Positions 48,101 to 56,157 of a DNA stretch of 64,000 nt are shown here, piece by piece. Below the pieces are notes generated by a model. The model worked only from the letters and a program-made list of their open reading frames with translations, had not been told where the DNA came from and searched no databases. Position 1 is the stretch's first letter. Each line of letters begins with the position of its first letter. Location: assembly GCA_963169105.1 (NCBI GenBank), contig OY720641.1, forward strand, positions 3,673,258-3,737,257. Direction: 5' to 3'. The translations under genes and the position numbers were made by a program. This DNA is from Ceriagrion tenellum (taxonomy: Eukaryota > Arthropoda > Insecta > Odonata > Coenagrionidae).

Positions 48101-48200
48101 GTACACGAATAATAGTAGGGATGTCTTTCACATCTACTCGTTTCCTGTTACCAGGATCAAAAACACTGAATGCCCTCGCAACTTTAGGTGAATTTTCCAT
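29712..48200 (-). CDS. DRC8: EF-hand axonemal protein, dynein regulatory complex subunit 8-like
   Basis: Three exons join in phase: 48200-48098, 47966-47843, 30159-29712 (TGA), for 224 residues from the first ATG. Known role of the family (DRC8/EFCAB2): calmodulin-like subunit of the nexin-dynein regulatory complex in motile cilia. Evidence: first EF-hand ARAFSVFDPGNRKRVDVKDI, then DPDFENYVKLDLFLPVML, then PPESPEVLMQAFEYFDPKKK and GYLTEDFFKRIL, and the final DELSELLHVALDQETNNINY. Ca-loops are degenerate (DPGNRKRVDVKD, DPKKKGYLTEDF). About 70 residues rich in Glu and Pro (SDEKIPETPPPEEEVVEEKP) split the last domain; vertebrate proteins lack it. An acceptor-like TTTCATTGCAG at 48215 leaves open an upstream exon. 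The second intron is 17.7 kb and stuffed with transposons. Confidence 0.85.
30190..30790 (-). repeat. Inverted duplication, arm 1
   Basis: Reverse complement of this segment matches, in order, 33236-33499, 41574-41660 and 42161-42385, which were one ~590-bp arm before later insertions. It abuts the acceptor of DRC8-like exon 3 and ends before the exon. Confidence 0.8.
31180..31345 (+). mobile_element. tRNA-derived SINE
   Basis: An A-box match TAGACCAGTGG (31191-31201) and a B-box match GGTTTGAGTCC (31233-31243) are correctly spaced for an internal Pol III promoter. A body GAATTTGACCCCACTAGTGAGAGG follows and recurs at 32648-32675. A broken second head is at 31390-31490. Confidence 0.65.
31390..31490 (+). 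repeat. Degenerate second SINE head
   Basis: GGGTCCCGTTTGGACCAGTT and TTTTTCCTGGCCAGCCAACC match the SINE at 31180-31345 with many changes; both promoter boxes are damaged. Confidence 0.5.
31700..32640. other. Unclassified AT-rich stretch, possible DNA-transposon end
   Basis: Text around 31710-31790 (GGGCTTAAAGGGCTATAGCC, then GGGCGGCA repeats) resembles a DNA-transposon terminus, but no partner end was found. The 31840-32100 segment is CA/CC-rich low complexity. No gene seen. Confidence 0.3.
33236..33499 (+). repeat. Inverted duplication, arm 2, left part
   Basis: Matches the reverse complement of the distal half of arm 1. It is cut by the gypsy insertion at 33500. Confidence 0.8.
33495..33499. 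repeat. Gypsy target-site duplication, left
   Basis: AGTAC here and at 41569-41573. Confidence 0.85.
33500..33706 (+). repeat. Gypsy 5' LTR
   Basis: 207 bp starting TGCTGTATATGG and ending CCTCCACAACA. It has about 59 bp not present in the 3' LTR, in two blocks, plus several substitutions. AATAAA at about 33612 is a likely processing signal. Confidence 0.92.
33761..34780 (+). pseudogene. Gypsy gag remnant with zinc knuckle
   Basis: The frame opens MAKSLLIAPREMDF with the gag-like SYEQYMAVLRNLSQSCDLG further on, and ends in a nucleocapsid with CGKCGYSHEFGKCPA followed by CNRCQLIGHFARMC, a CxxC...HxxxxC knuckle. An early stop (about 33932) and a frameshift near 34215 break it. Confidence 0.85.
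34744..36226 (+). pseudogene. Gypsy pol, 5' part: protease, RT, start of RNase H
   Basis: Protease active site VNFKIDSGAQCNVL near 34830. RT runs 35260-35880: LRICIDPRPLNKAM, FAKLDALSGFW then a stop, FGRFKFNRLPFGLCCAPEMF, and VTFQDDILIW where YVDDI is expected. RNase H starts at about 35950 (LSVDASSTGLGAVLLQKGQP, IAYASRELT) and stops at ETDHKP, where the hAT sits. Stops at about 35424, 35684 and 35888. Confidence 0.9.
36219..36226. repeat. hAT 8-bp target-site duplication, left
   Basis: CAAGCCAT, repeated at 39630-39637. Confidence 0.95.
36227..39629 (+). mobile_element. hAT DNA transposon (ZMYM-like), nested in gypsy, nearly intact
   Basis: An 8-bp duplication CAAGCCAT flanks terminal repeats CATGGGCGTAGCTAGGG and, at the other end, CCCTGGCTACGCCCATG. 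Length and target size are those of hAT elements. The transposase is split by one frameshift. The 5' leader (36300-36760) is GC-rich and C/G-run-rich; its frames are not recognised. It has interrupted the gypsy RNase H. Confidence 0.96.
37471..39260 (+). pseudogene. hAT transposase (DUF4371/ZMYM1-like), single frameshift
   Basis: Two long frames, 332 codons to 38469 and 265 codons from 38463, join at a one-base indel near 38464. The first holds the DUF4371-type RNase-H-like core: GFYSLMVDEATCYKEEQLSV (first Asp), IPMIGQSYDGASVMSG (second Asp), IYIHCLAHKVNLAV (CxxH) and SLSSTRWCCHY (TRW). The second has SSGGCERSFSVMQRIKSWIR with the catalytic Glu and the hAT dimerisation region. All three DDE residues are kept. 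The frame starts without an N-terminal BED or TTF zinc finger, so an upstream exon may be missing. Translated enzyme would act in the nucleus on its own termini. Confidence 0.92.
39630..39637. repeat. hAT 8-bp target-site duplication, right
   Basis: CAAGCCAT, identical to 36219-36226. Confidence 0.95.
39638..41133 (+). pseudogene. Gypsy pol, 3' part: end of RNase H and integrase
   Basis: Continues directly from the left part after the hAT: RNase H tail LQYKPGKDLLIADTLSRDF, then integrase with the HHCC zinc domain (HVGHPGIVHF...CETCQKF), core Asp in MVASDVF, second Asp in YTDRASYL where SDNGPQF is usual, and Glu in NGMAESAVK. A C-terminal domain ends at TAG. The altered DNG motif implies loss of constraint. 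The frame runs in from the hAT 3' end, so its apparent N-terminus (from 39466) is chimeric. Confidence 0.92.
41421..41568 (+). repeat. Gypsy 3' LTR
   Basis: 148 bp, TGTTGTATATGG to CCTCCACAACA, followed by the AGTAC duplication at 41569-41573. Confidence 0.93.
41574..41660 (+). repeat. Inverted duplication, arm 2, middle part
   Basis: Resumes arm 2 after the gypsy (ACAAATGGCTGTGCAT, GGACCCATTCAATC), complementary to arm 1 at about 30435-30525. Interrupted again at 41661. Confidence 0.8.
41661..42152 (-). mobile_element. 5'-truncated LINE, minus strand, 8-bp target duplication
   Basis: CATATATG flanks both sides (41653-41660, 42153-42160). On the minus strand it encodes a LINE C-terminus (CTKFKSVTEKWLCANPLYSI, then NEYFELKFESIVF and stop), an AT-rich 3' UTR and a tail of TTGAAT repeats. 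This is a Jockey/CR1-like 3' end, truncated at its 5' side. Confidence 0.8.
42161..42385 (+). repeat. Inverted duplication, arm 2, right part
   Basis: Complementary to arm 1 at about 30190-30420 (AATTCCTAGTCACCC, TATCAGAGAATTCATAA, AAAATGACAACATTAGG). Confidence 0.8.
42480..42600 (+). mobile_element. tRNA-derived SINE fragment
   Basis: A-box-like TGGCTTAATAG (42485-42495) and a B-box GGTTCAAATCC (42537-42547) at normal spacing; a TA-rich end (ATATATAT) follows near 42590. Confidence 0.5.
42601..43299. other. Intron sequence, nothing recognised
   Basis: No exon, terminal repeat or known element seen in this part of the DRC8-like intron. Confidence 0.4.
43300..43650 (-). pseudogene. RTE-like LINE C-terminal fragment, minus strand
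   Basis: On the minus strand the text reads SDGLLKALIEGRMFGML, close to GLLKSVIEGRM of the LINE at 11830-14963. Broken by stops. Confidence 0.55.
43651..44450. other. Intron sequence, nothing recognised
   Basis: AT-rich; no supported feature. Confidence 0.4.
44453..47167 (+). mobile_element. Complete but dead Tigger/pogo element
   Basis: Inverted ends CAGTCAAACCTCC...ACGGACACC and the complement at 47110-47167, flanked by TA. Behind the 5' terminus the motif AATAGCGGACA or AATAACGGACA recurs at least four times (44475-44640) and again once inside the 3' end (47115), in keeping with multiple transposase binding sites. The transposase lies on the plus strand (45557-46850). Confidence 0.93.
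45557..46850 (+). pseudogene. Tigger/pogo transposase (CENP-B-like), broken
   Basis: Starts with an HTH: KRKRLCFCEKVDIMHAS, then SIRAIAEKFGIGKTQVSDIL. A frameshift near 45705 leads to a CENP-B-type second HTH (PKTDGLVIDSLTYEWFCRAR). The DDE superfamily core follows: DETGVFFRALPGKTM (first Asp, preceded by a stop), RKVILFLDNASSHPD (second Asp), and FCQPLDQGVMQNFK (third Asp). At least four stops or shifts. Family enzymes are about 450-550 residues, so all domains are represented. Confidence 0.9.
47168..47842. other. Intron sequence, nothing recognised
   Basis: Between the Tigger and DRC8-like exon 2. AT-rich, no supported feature. Confidence 0.4.
47843..47966 (-). CDS. DRC8: DRC8-like exon 2
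   Basis: Acceptor CATCATAG, donor GTGAGA. Encodes LYATDAEIKEIVEKTEDPDF, ENYVKLDLFLPVMLKMMEEK, the exiting helix of the N-terminal lobe. Too short for a visible long frame, but phases fit both neighbours. Confidence 0.88.
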
Positions 48201-48214
48201 TGCAAATGGTGATG
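48098..48214 (-). CDS. DRC8: DRC8-like first recognised exon
   Basis: Preceded by an acceptor-like TTTCATTGCAG and ends at CTAG then GTTTGT. First in-frame ATG at 48198-48200 gives MENSPKVARAFSVFDPGNRK. An in-frame TAA lies upstream in the unspliced sequence, so either this ATG is the start with a 5' UTR exon upstream or a short coding exon is missing. Confidence 0.82.
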
Positions 48215-50769
48215 CTGCAATGAAATGATCAATTTAGTTGAGTGGTGAATTAATCTATTAACAGCCATGATATTGTTTATTTAAAAATTAGTGATACTCT
48301 ATTTTGGATTATTATACAGACATTTCTAACTGACACTGGGAAAATGAGCAAACCCAGCAACAAATTGTAAGTTACAAGAAAATAGTTTCATACTTGCAAC
48401 TTATGCAAAAGATAACATAATGGAAGCAGTCAACCCACCATAGCAGTACAGCACCACACAAGTAACCTTTTGTTGAGATGGGTTGCGCCTTAAAAACCTT
48501 TGCTTTTGTAGCAGTATTCATTTCATCATGCAAAATAACAGCACTGAGAAAAATAACATTCCACATCTCTCCGCACCATTTCAGTGAAGTTCTGTCACTC
48601 TCATAATGGAACGGTATGCTTTCATCATAGGAACACATGCTTCTAGAGTTCTGTTGCTCTAGAGCTGTGTCACCTGAGTGATTTTTCTTGTTCCCAAGCT
48701 TTGCCAATCTCATGTCTGTTTAGAAGTAGGTAGACCTTGGAATATGTATATCTTAATTCTACATATTCCACGAGTATACCAGTATTTGTATCCAAAATCA
48801 AAACCATGGCAAAGTCACAGGATTCTGGTGCCTAGACTGTGTTGGAGTTGTCACAATTGGAGCTGTAACAACAAATCCCATGCATATACATGTGTGAATT
48901 CATTCCTATATTACTATGCGCTGCACTTTACAATTTTCCAATCATATGTTTTCTTACTAACCTACATGATAAATAAGATATTTGATTAAATATCTGAACC
49001 GATATCTTTTCAATGGCTAGTTAACTAAAAACAAGACTTTGCTCTGTAATACAGGATGTGATCTGATGGGCCCCAACTCACATATCACTTTATGAAACAG
49101 GAACCATTCGGCTTGTTAGATTCCCTCATATCTTTCAATCAGTCTGATAATTCACCACCAATCACAAACAAGCATTTGAAACCCATGAGAGAGAGATTAC
49201 ACCCATGGGTTACATAAAATATAAGGAAAAGCTGTTTGTCTCGTTAAAAACTGTTTAGAGTGAACAGAAAGTGTGTTAAAACTATTGGAACTGCAATGAG
49301 AGCTGCTCCTGAGTTAAGGAGGTGGCTATCAATAACTGGCTTTCCCCCTCGATGACCAGTGGCAGCAGGCGAGATTGTTTATGTGGAATCTTAATTCCTT
49401 TTGGGCTTTGGAGACATCTTCAAAGGTAGGTCCACCAGTTTCTTGGAGATGATTGATATACTCAGCACATGGCTGGAGGCTGAAGAATTGGGTGTCCATT
49501 ATTCACCAGCCTCTGCCTTGATACGGTGTGGATCTTTGGGCTTGGAGGTGGTTTGAGGTCTTATCATATCTTGGATGGGTTAATACTTAGGACTCTGCCA
49601 GACACTCTGAGGACAGTGCCTTCCAATGACCAAAGAGGCTTTGAATTCTCATACATAGGCATGAAAAAGACACTCCAGTTTTCTGGTTCGTCAGAATACT
49701 CCTCAAATCATCTTATTCCAGGTTTCAAATCTATGCACTGTGACTGTAATTTGCATCAGGGCACCAAACACTGCATCATACTCCTTTTTCCCTCCCATGA
49801 GATTAAGTGCATTTGGAGCATTTTTGTTAAAGCACAGATTTGCCTGAGTTTGTGAACAAAAGCAACATACCTTTTTTATGTTTTGGAAATTCTGTGCCAT
49901 TATAACACCTAGCCTCATGGCACATACATACTTTTAGTAATGGTTCAATAATATGAGTACCTACAGATTTTCCTCTAAACATGAAACAATACACTTCTCA
50001 TATCTATAATTGTTTAATACGAACATCCAGGGGTCACACCAAGTCCAATTTTAATCCAAAAATATTTCAATTTTATTTTGTCCTAATTTTGAGCAGTGTG
50101 CCCCAAACTGTGCCCAGGCCAAAATTCTCCTTCTGTACCTGGGGTAAGCACAACAACACACTCCACTGCTAAATTGATAACGGTGGATTGATGACCTCTC
50201 ATTGGCTCACAAGACAGCACTTTCTAAACAAAATATGTGAGATGTGACGTTCATGCGGCACCATCTGGTGGGAGAAACGTGAAATGGCGTTGATGAGATA
50301 GCAAAAACGGCGGTAATTAACACGTCATTCGCGAAACAATGAAGTAATATTGCCATTGAACACATTTTTGGGTAAGTGTGTGACGTCACGGAGTGGACAG
50401 TGTCTCACCTTGCATGGCGCGCGCATGTTTGCTTTGTACCGAGCGTTGACGGCGCGATGTGGACAACAGACAGCTCATTGAATCGTAATAAACACAGTGG
50501 AATAAGGATTGCAAGGAAAACTGGAAGCGATGAAAAATTTTTACTTATCTACTGTATACACTCTTTGATGTCCAGCGACACGTTTATATGTTATACGCAT
50601 TCCTTTCACTCAGCCGTTTTGCGAGACTACCGGTTGACTGATTTTGTTTTTGTAAATTTAGAAGAAGTTTATTTCTCTTTTTTCCGAATTACTTGTCGAA
50701 TTATACAGAATTTATTCAAACTTAATTGAAGTTGTTATAATTTATCGAATTCCCGCATTCAAAATATCG
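48215..50769. other. Upstream of DRC8-like gene, no exon placed
   Basis: Should contain the DRC8-like promoter and any 5' exon. Frames here are up to about 117 codons and lack recognisable motifs. Confidence 0.4.
50375..50470. promoter_or_regulatory. CpG-containing patch with a CRE palindrome
   Basis: TGACGTCA at 50381-50388 is a perfect cAMP-response-element palindrome. It lies in a short stretch with unusual CpG density (GGCGCGCGCATG, GACGGCGCGATG). It is about 2.2 kb upstream of the first DRC8-like exon. A promoter role is only a guess. Confidence 0.25.
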
Positions 50770-50774
50770 CGGAC

Positions 50775-50877
50775 CCCATAATTATGCTGGTTACTACCAC
50801 AGCACCCGTAGTCCGGCAAAATCCCTAATCCGGCATCGCTCGAGTCCCGACCGTGCCGGATTAAAGGTGCTCAACTG
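50775..50877 (-). repeat. Single Tigger/pogo-type terminus
   Basis: On the minus strand from 50877: CAGTTGAGCACCTTTAATCC, GGCA..., preceded by TA. A subterminal CCGGAT/ATCCGG repeat recurs. No partner end found, so a truncated element. Confidence 0.5.
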
Positions 50878-51329
50878 TATAATAAGAAAGAAAAAATAAG
50901 AAAGAAAGAATAAAAATAGCAAAGAAATGGACCATTAAGCTAATGGATGGAAAGGAAAATTGAAGACAACCTCTCGGAAAACCAATTTGGATTTCCGAAG
51001 AACAGAGGTACCAGGGAGGCCATACTTTGTCAGAAAATAATGGTATAGAAAACAATACATTTGAATAAACCAATGAATGCCGCTTTTGAGGACCTGGTTA
51101 AAGCCTCCGACATTGTTGAGTGAAAAAAGACGCTCGAGCTGCTGGAAAAACTCGGAATCGATAGCGACGGCATAAGAATAATCTACTGGCTATGCAAGAA
51201 GCAAGTCCCTACAATGCGAATGAGGGGCGGAAGACAAATAGAAGCTAAAATTAACAAGGAGTAAGACAAGGATGCAACCTCTCACCAGCGCTGTTCAGAA
51301 TTTACTAAGAAGCAATCGGAGAAGCATAA

Positions 51330-51538
51330 AGCCCTGGTTACGCGATACTTCAACCCGTACGAGTTAATGTGCGAATGCATCAACGCGTGAATGAACGCGA
51401 AAATTCATCACCACACCAACTTATACGAATGTATGAACGCGTGAACAGGGAAATAGAACCTGTTCTATTTGGGTCATGCATTCGTTCATGAACTTGTACA
51501 TGAACACGTACAGGTTAAAGTATCGTGTAATCAGACCT
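51330..51538. mobile_element. 209-bp MITE with 3-bp TAA target duplication
   Basis: Inverted ends: AGCCCTGGTTACGCGATACT and, on the minus strand, AGGTCTGATTACACGATACT, matching for about 31 bp. TAA at 51327-51329 and 51539-51541. The 3-bp TAA target and tourist-like size suggest a PIF/Harbinger derivative; no coding capacity. Confidence 0.8.
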
Positions 51539-52172
51539 TAAGATAGGACTGAACGGAATGAAGATTAAGAAGAGATAAACGTGCTCCGCTTCGCAGATGA
51601 CATCGGAGTCATTGCATAAAATAAACATGATCTTCAAATGTCCCTATACGCAATGGACCAAGAACTCCAAGAATACAACATGAAAATAAATAAGACGAAC
51701 ACTGAAATCCTAGCATGCGGAAAAGGGAAGCTGAATGCAGAAGTCACACTGACAATGAAGGGAGATAAAACAGATAGCATGCTAAACTTGCTGCACACTT
51801 GCCACAAGTTTGTCACGGCAAAGTTGCAAGTTTGCAAAAAGTTTGTCATAACAAGCCTGCACACTTGCTGCAAGCCTGAATCAAACCTCCTAGTTACGTG
51901 TCTACAAACTTGCTGCAGACTTGTCGCGTCACACCTGATGCAGACTTGTCGTGTCATACCTGCCGCATATTTGTCATATCACTCATGACTCATACTTGCC
52001 ATATTACACCTGTTGCAAACATGTCTCATCATGTGCAGAAGAAGCTAGTTTCACACCTACCATTTCCAACTCTCTCTAGCCCCAAGTCTTCAATTTTCTC
52101 TTGCCCTCCCTCTTGAATTCCCTCTTGACAAGGCTGGCTCATCGTCACTCTCTGACTCCCCAGGCAAGATGA

Positions 52173-52381
52173 CTATCTTCGTTTTGTTCTTGCGTTTTTT
52201 TTTCTTTTGCTTGCCGGACGATTCTGTAGGTCCGTGTGTCCCCGGAATCCCGATAGGCTGCTGAGCCTGTCATCAGGTTTTCCAGGTTTGCTTTCATTTG
52301 ATTCCTCATCCAAATCTAAATTTGATGTTTCCTCTGCTCTCGGTAATTTTAAACGTGCTTGAAAACATGTTTCTGTAAGAG
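52173..52381 (-). CDS. Unrecognised charged reading frame inside the foldback-like element
   Basis: On the minus strand an acceptor-like TAATACTCTTACAG at 52382 precedes a frame that contains LDLDEESNESKPGKPDDRLS and RPASKRKKNARTKRR, then a stop. Composition (acidic then strongly basic) looks more protein-like than chance, but no motif is known to me, and the whole lies between the arms of a mobile element. It could be a captured exon or chance. Confidence 0.2.
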
Positions 52382-52639
52382 TATTAACATTATAAGGAGC
52401 TATTATTATCAAGACGAGGGAAGAATTCAGCATGGCGCTCAGCTAAGTTCCGCAAGGATTATCGTTTCTAATTTGTTTTTCCCCACATATGCTCTGCCAT
52501 CTTCGGTCCAAAAAGGAAAATAGTTTCCACAGCGCTATTTTCAAACTCCCCGGAGAACTATTCCTCATGCGGTGAATAAGTTTATTTGAGTACAACAAAT
52601 ATTTACATTCGATAATTACAAAATCCCAAAACCGAAACA

Positions 52640-53400
52640 AGAAATTATTAGTAGTTTACTCTGAGAGAGGGCTTCAGGTCTAATAGTAATTTTGATTATA
52701 CTCCCTGTTGACATGACGATGACCAAAACATATATGTATTAACTGCCTAACATATCTTGCCTATTGCTCTCCTTAAAACAAAATGAGTCATCCTTTCCCA
52801 CTTATATGGCTACCTGCTACAATAAATTCCTTTCAAGATGTGAGGCCACCATGAGATGCTGATACTGGACCTCAGGATTATTTTTTCTATAATGGTTTCT
52901 AACATAATGAACAAGAATTTCTCTGTCTACATGCATGGTTTACATACCATTGTGAGAGAATGAAATCAAGTCTATGATGCCACTAGTCACCAAAATTAGC
53001 AAAATAGTCTTGCACAAAACCATGATGAGTGGATGAATGATGGAGTAACGAGTGCAAAAACTGTTAGGGCAACCTGTCATCATCTTCTTCGAGAGTATCT
53101 CCAGAGAGTAATTATTTTCTGTAATGTATTATAAATAAAAGGAGAATGAAATTGATATTTACCATCCTGCACGATCTACATAGATGAGAAACTCCACTCC
53201 ATTCCCTCCTCCCCTGTTTAACCATCACTCGCCTAGTCTCCTCTCTTCACCACAGTTCACTCTTCTTGTTGAGAAAGGTCGCTGTGACCATCGAAATATC
53301 TGACAGATACGAGTGTTTATGCTTTTGTTTTGAGTCATATATATTTTTTCTCACACTTGTGAACATTGTTTATTGCGTATGATTGTGGCTCTCCTCATCA
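52640..53400. other. Core of the foldback-like element, nothing recognised
   Basis: No transposase motif, promoter or repeat seen in this part. Confidence 0.35.
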
Positions 53401-54351
53401 GGACTTGTATCCATACATAATGTCCTGTTTGCAGCAGGTGTGACATGAAAAGTCTGCTGCAGGTGTGATATGATAAGTCTACAGCAAGTATGTGTTCACA
53501 TATCTAGCAAGCTTGATGCAAGCTTGCGGATAGTTTTCAGGCTAGAATTAGCTTGCCACAGCAAGCTTGATGCAAACTTGCCACGACAACTTAGTCGTGA
53601 CAAGCCTATGACAACTCTATGACAAGTTTTCCGTAAGTTTGAATGCTATCTGGGGAGCAGTTGGATACCTTCATCTAGATCGGAAGTACCATCACGTGGA
53701 ACAGAACAATTACAACGGATATCAAGCGAATAATAGCCCAAGCTAAGAAAGCGTTCATTGTAAAAATACAACTGCTATGTTTAAAGAAGATAGGACTAAA
53801 AACTAGGAAACAGGACGTGAAAACATTTGTGTAGAGCGTGGCACTCCAGAGATCGGAAGCATGTGAACCATTGGAAAAGCTGAAAACGAAATGTTCGAAA
53901 CTTGGTCTTGGGGGAGGATGCTGGAGATAAATTGGACGGAAAAATAAGAAATGACAACGTATAGAATAGTACAACAGGAAAGGACCATGTGGAACATTAT
54001 GCAGTAAAGAAGAAGCAGATAGATAGGACACACCCTGAGACACAATAGGTTAGTGAAGAATATAATTGAAGGAAAAAATAGAGAAAAGTCCCCAGAGGAA
54101 GACCCAGGAATAAGTTATGGATCAAAAATAGAGGAAAAGACATAAGAATAGCCACCAGGAAGTAAAAGAGCTAGCATTAGATAGGGAACGGTGGAGGACT
54201 GTAGTCAACCAATCTTTGGATTGAACGACCAATGATGATGACATGGTGAAAGTTATCCATCACACAGAGAAAATGCAGAAGCCAAAGGAAGTAAGTGACA
54301 TTGACAAATGTCAATTAACTTCATTCACCTAAAAATCTGGCCATCGGATCC

Positions 54352-54453
54352 ATGGAATCAGCCTTGGTGCGTCTCTTTAATAGGAAGCTCTTCGGACCGG
54401 GGCCGGTCGAGGGTCCCATCGTGGATTTCCGTGTGGACGCCATCGTCGAATAA
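54352..54453 (+). CDS. Possible short exon with GC-rich codons
   Basis: The frame encodes MESALVRLFNRKLFGPGPVE, then GPIVDFRVDAIVE and TAA. Its third positions are mostly G or C, like the EcKL exon and unlike neighbours. No clear acceptor and no recognised family, so it may be a terminal exon of an unknown gene, a retroposed fragment, or chance. Confidence 0.2.
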   Translation: MESALVRLFNRKLFGPGPVEGPIVDFRVDAIVE

Positions 54454-54934
54454 TATCACACAATATCTCCGGGACAATTCACTCTTAAACTTTGTTCCCA
54501 AAGAAGTTGACCTTTTTTGATGTATACGACGAGTGCAATGGGAAACTCAGACAGACGGCTGGTAACCACTGGTAACTATGTACATAACGATTTACCTGGG
54601 TTTGGAATAAATAGCTGTGATAAATAGGTATCATTTGTAGCTGCAGTGGCATGTAAACATTCAGAATGCAGAGGAGACTTAACCATTCACGAAAATAAGA
54701 ATATCAATCAAAAAGGGGAAAAAGTATTTCTCAACCAAGGTAGGAAAATTTTAAAAGGTAGAAACAAATTATCACCATTTACAGGCTTAGAAGCCAACGA
54801 AATCTTGATCGATCGTCCTTCTAAGAAGGTCCAGAGAGAAGTTCATGGAATCGGTAAAGGATCTGCGATGCGGAGGACAACGGGAAACCACCACATTAGC
54901 CGCCCCAGGAGATTCGGCCTTGCATTCCAATTTA

Positions 54935-55035
54935 GAGATGGGCGCCGCGCCGCCGGCCATGCAAGGCACGCCGCCGCCGCCGAGGAAAAAACTGCGGCGC
55001 ACCGCCGGTCATTTTAACGGCGGCTGTGCGGCGCG
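54935..55035. repeat. CGCCG-rich low-complexity patch
   Basis: A GC-rich run (GCGCCGCGCCGCCGGCCATG, CGCCGCCGCCGAGG, CGGCGGCTGTGCGG) in AT-rich surroundings; frames over it on both strands are low-complexity. Confidence 0.5.
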
Positions 55036-55129
55036 ACATGGATTTTAATACCAAGTCTTACAGTCGACAAAGTACTGACAAATTGCTCGAGGCGATGCGT
55101 TTTGGATTGATTTCCACTGCCACGCTAGT

Positions 55130-55575
55130 TCAGGGGTTGCCGGGACCTATTGAGGAGTGGGTTGTACTCACACATTTGACCAAAATTGGTCCGTTTTGAC
55201 CCTCCATTGGGTCCGGTGATCCTCACTCCAATGACGTAAGTCGGCAGACCGCACGGCGGCAACCCAAAAAGCGAATCAGAGGGATACCTTATCCCAAATA
55301 TTTGGGCAACAGGCTCTCTCGGCACGCAGAGATGTGCGGTAGGCTCAAGCGAAAGCGGAGCCGACGGTTACTCGTCTCAGCTGTTTGGGGGAACCAAACT
55401 AAAACGAGCACTTCGGGGAGGCGGAGGCCCTTGAGGTCCTTTTGACCTCAATTCGCCTCATTGGTGTCGGTCTCGAAGGGGCAGTGGTTTCGCTAACCTT
55501 CACTACCCATCCTTTCCTCCCACCTCTTCCATGTCCTCGGTAATAAGCGAGAGCTTGCAAACCGGGGGCGGAAGT
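55130..55575 (+). repeat. Dispersed repeat R1, copy 2
   Basis: Collinear with 400-872; shares AATTGGTCCG, GCAGACCGCA, CAGAGATGTGCGGTA, TTTGGGGGAACC, TTTTGACCTCAATTCGCCTC and ends near ACCGGGGGCGG. Confidence 0.6.
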
Positions 55576-56157
55576 TGTAATCCTGCGGCGTGAGCCGAAT
55601 CGCCTGCCACGCTAGTTCGTCTTGTCAATCTTTCCTCTCCCATCCCACTGCAAGTCTTGTATATCCGCTCAGCTGCCTGGCTGAGCGAACAAACGAAGTA
55701 CGAGGTTTCGATAGGTTTTATTTTGCACCAGAGTTTGGCCCAACAGGCCATAGGTGAGGCATTGTAGAGAGTCACAGAGTGCGCAGGAAGAAATGGGTGC
55801 GAACTCAAATAGAATGTAGCCGAGTGGATGGGTATATTTCCATATAAATTACAATTTGCTCAATTTCTTGGGACTAGAGCGATTTCATGTCTACTGACGT
55901 GCGTTCGATCCTCAGGATAACATACTTCGGTCAGGTTGTTTTAAACTGAGGGTAAGTTAGAAAGTATAAACAAACAAAATTTGTTTTCCAGCTAAAAATG
56001 TGAAATTAGGACGGTAGCATTCGTTTATTTTTTGCCCAAATAAAATATTTTGCTTGACGGTAAATTTGAGGTAGAACTATATAGAACTTTAAGTAATATT
56101 TAATAGTTGAAAATCACAAGTAGAAAGCGCAAGTTTTTCACAATGTGAAACACATTA
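55576..56157. other. No recognisable gene
   Basis: Between repeat R1 and the inverted-repeat element at 56158. No supported feature. Confidence 0.4.

Larger units (their letters stand above)
51771..53652. mobile_element. Foldback-like element with repetitive inverted arms
   Basis: Ends are CAGATAGCAT and ATGCTATCTG. The left arm (51771-52035) and right arm (about 53420-53652) are inverted copies built from short units around ACTTGCTGCAGACTTGTC and GTGTCACACCTG, repeated four or more times per arm at about 25 bp. Such internally repetitive long inverted repeats are the hallmark of foldback-type elements. The 1.4-kb centre includes a basic, charged minus-strand frame (52173-52381) of unknown meaning. 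It interrupts the LINE. Confidence 0.65.
50890..54240 (+). pseudogene. LINE split by two later insertions
   Basis: Pieces in order: RT finger (SENQFGFPKNRGTREAILCQ), an AFEDLVKASD motif A remnant, then the 51330-51538 MITE. It resumes LRFADDIGVIA and MKINKTNTEILACG, is cut again at 51771 by the foldback-like element, and continues from 53653 with ITTDIKRIIAQAKKAFIVKI, GLGGG and the tail VVNQSLD-stop-TTNDDD. Removing the two insertions makes the order of LINE motifs continuous. Confidence 0.75.

Noticed and set aside
50160..50420. RFX X-box upstream of the DRC8-like gene, expected for ciliary genes
   Set aside because: I looked for an X-box and found only poor matches (for example near 50348), which fail in the second half-site.
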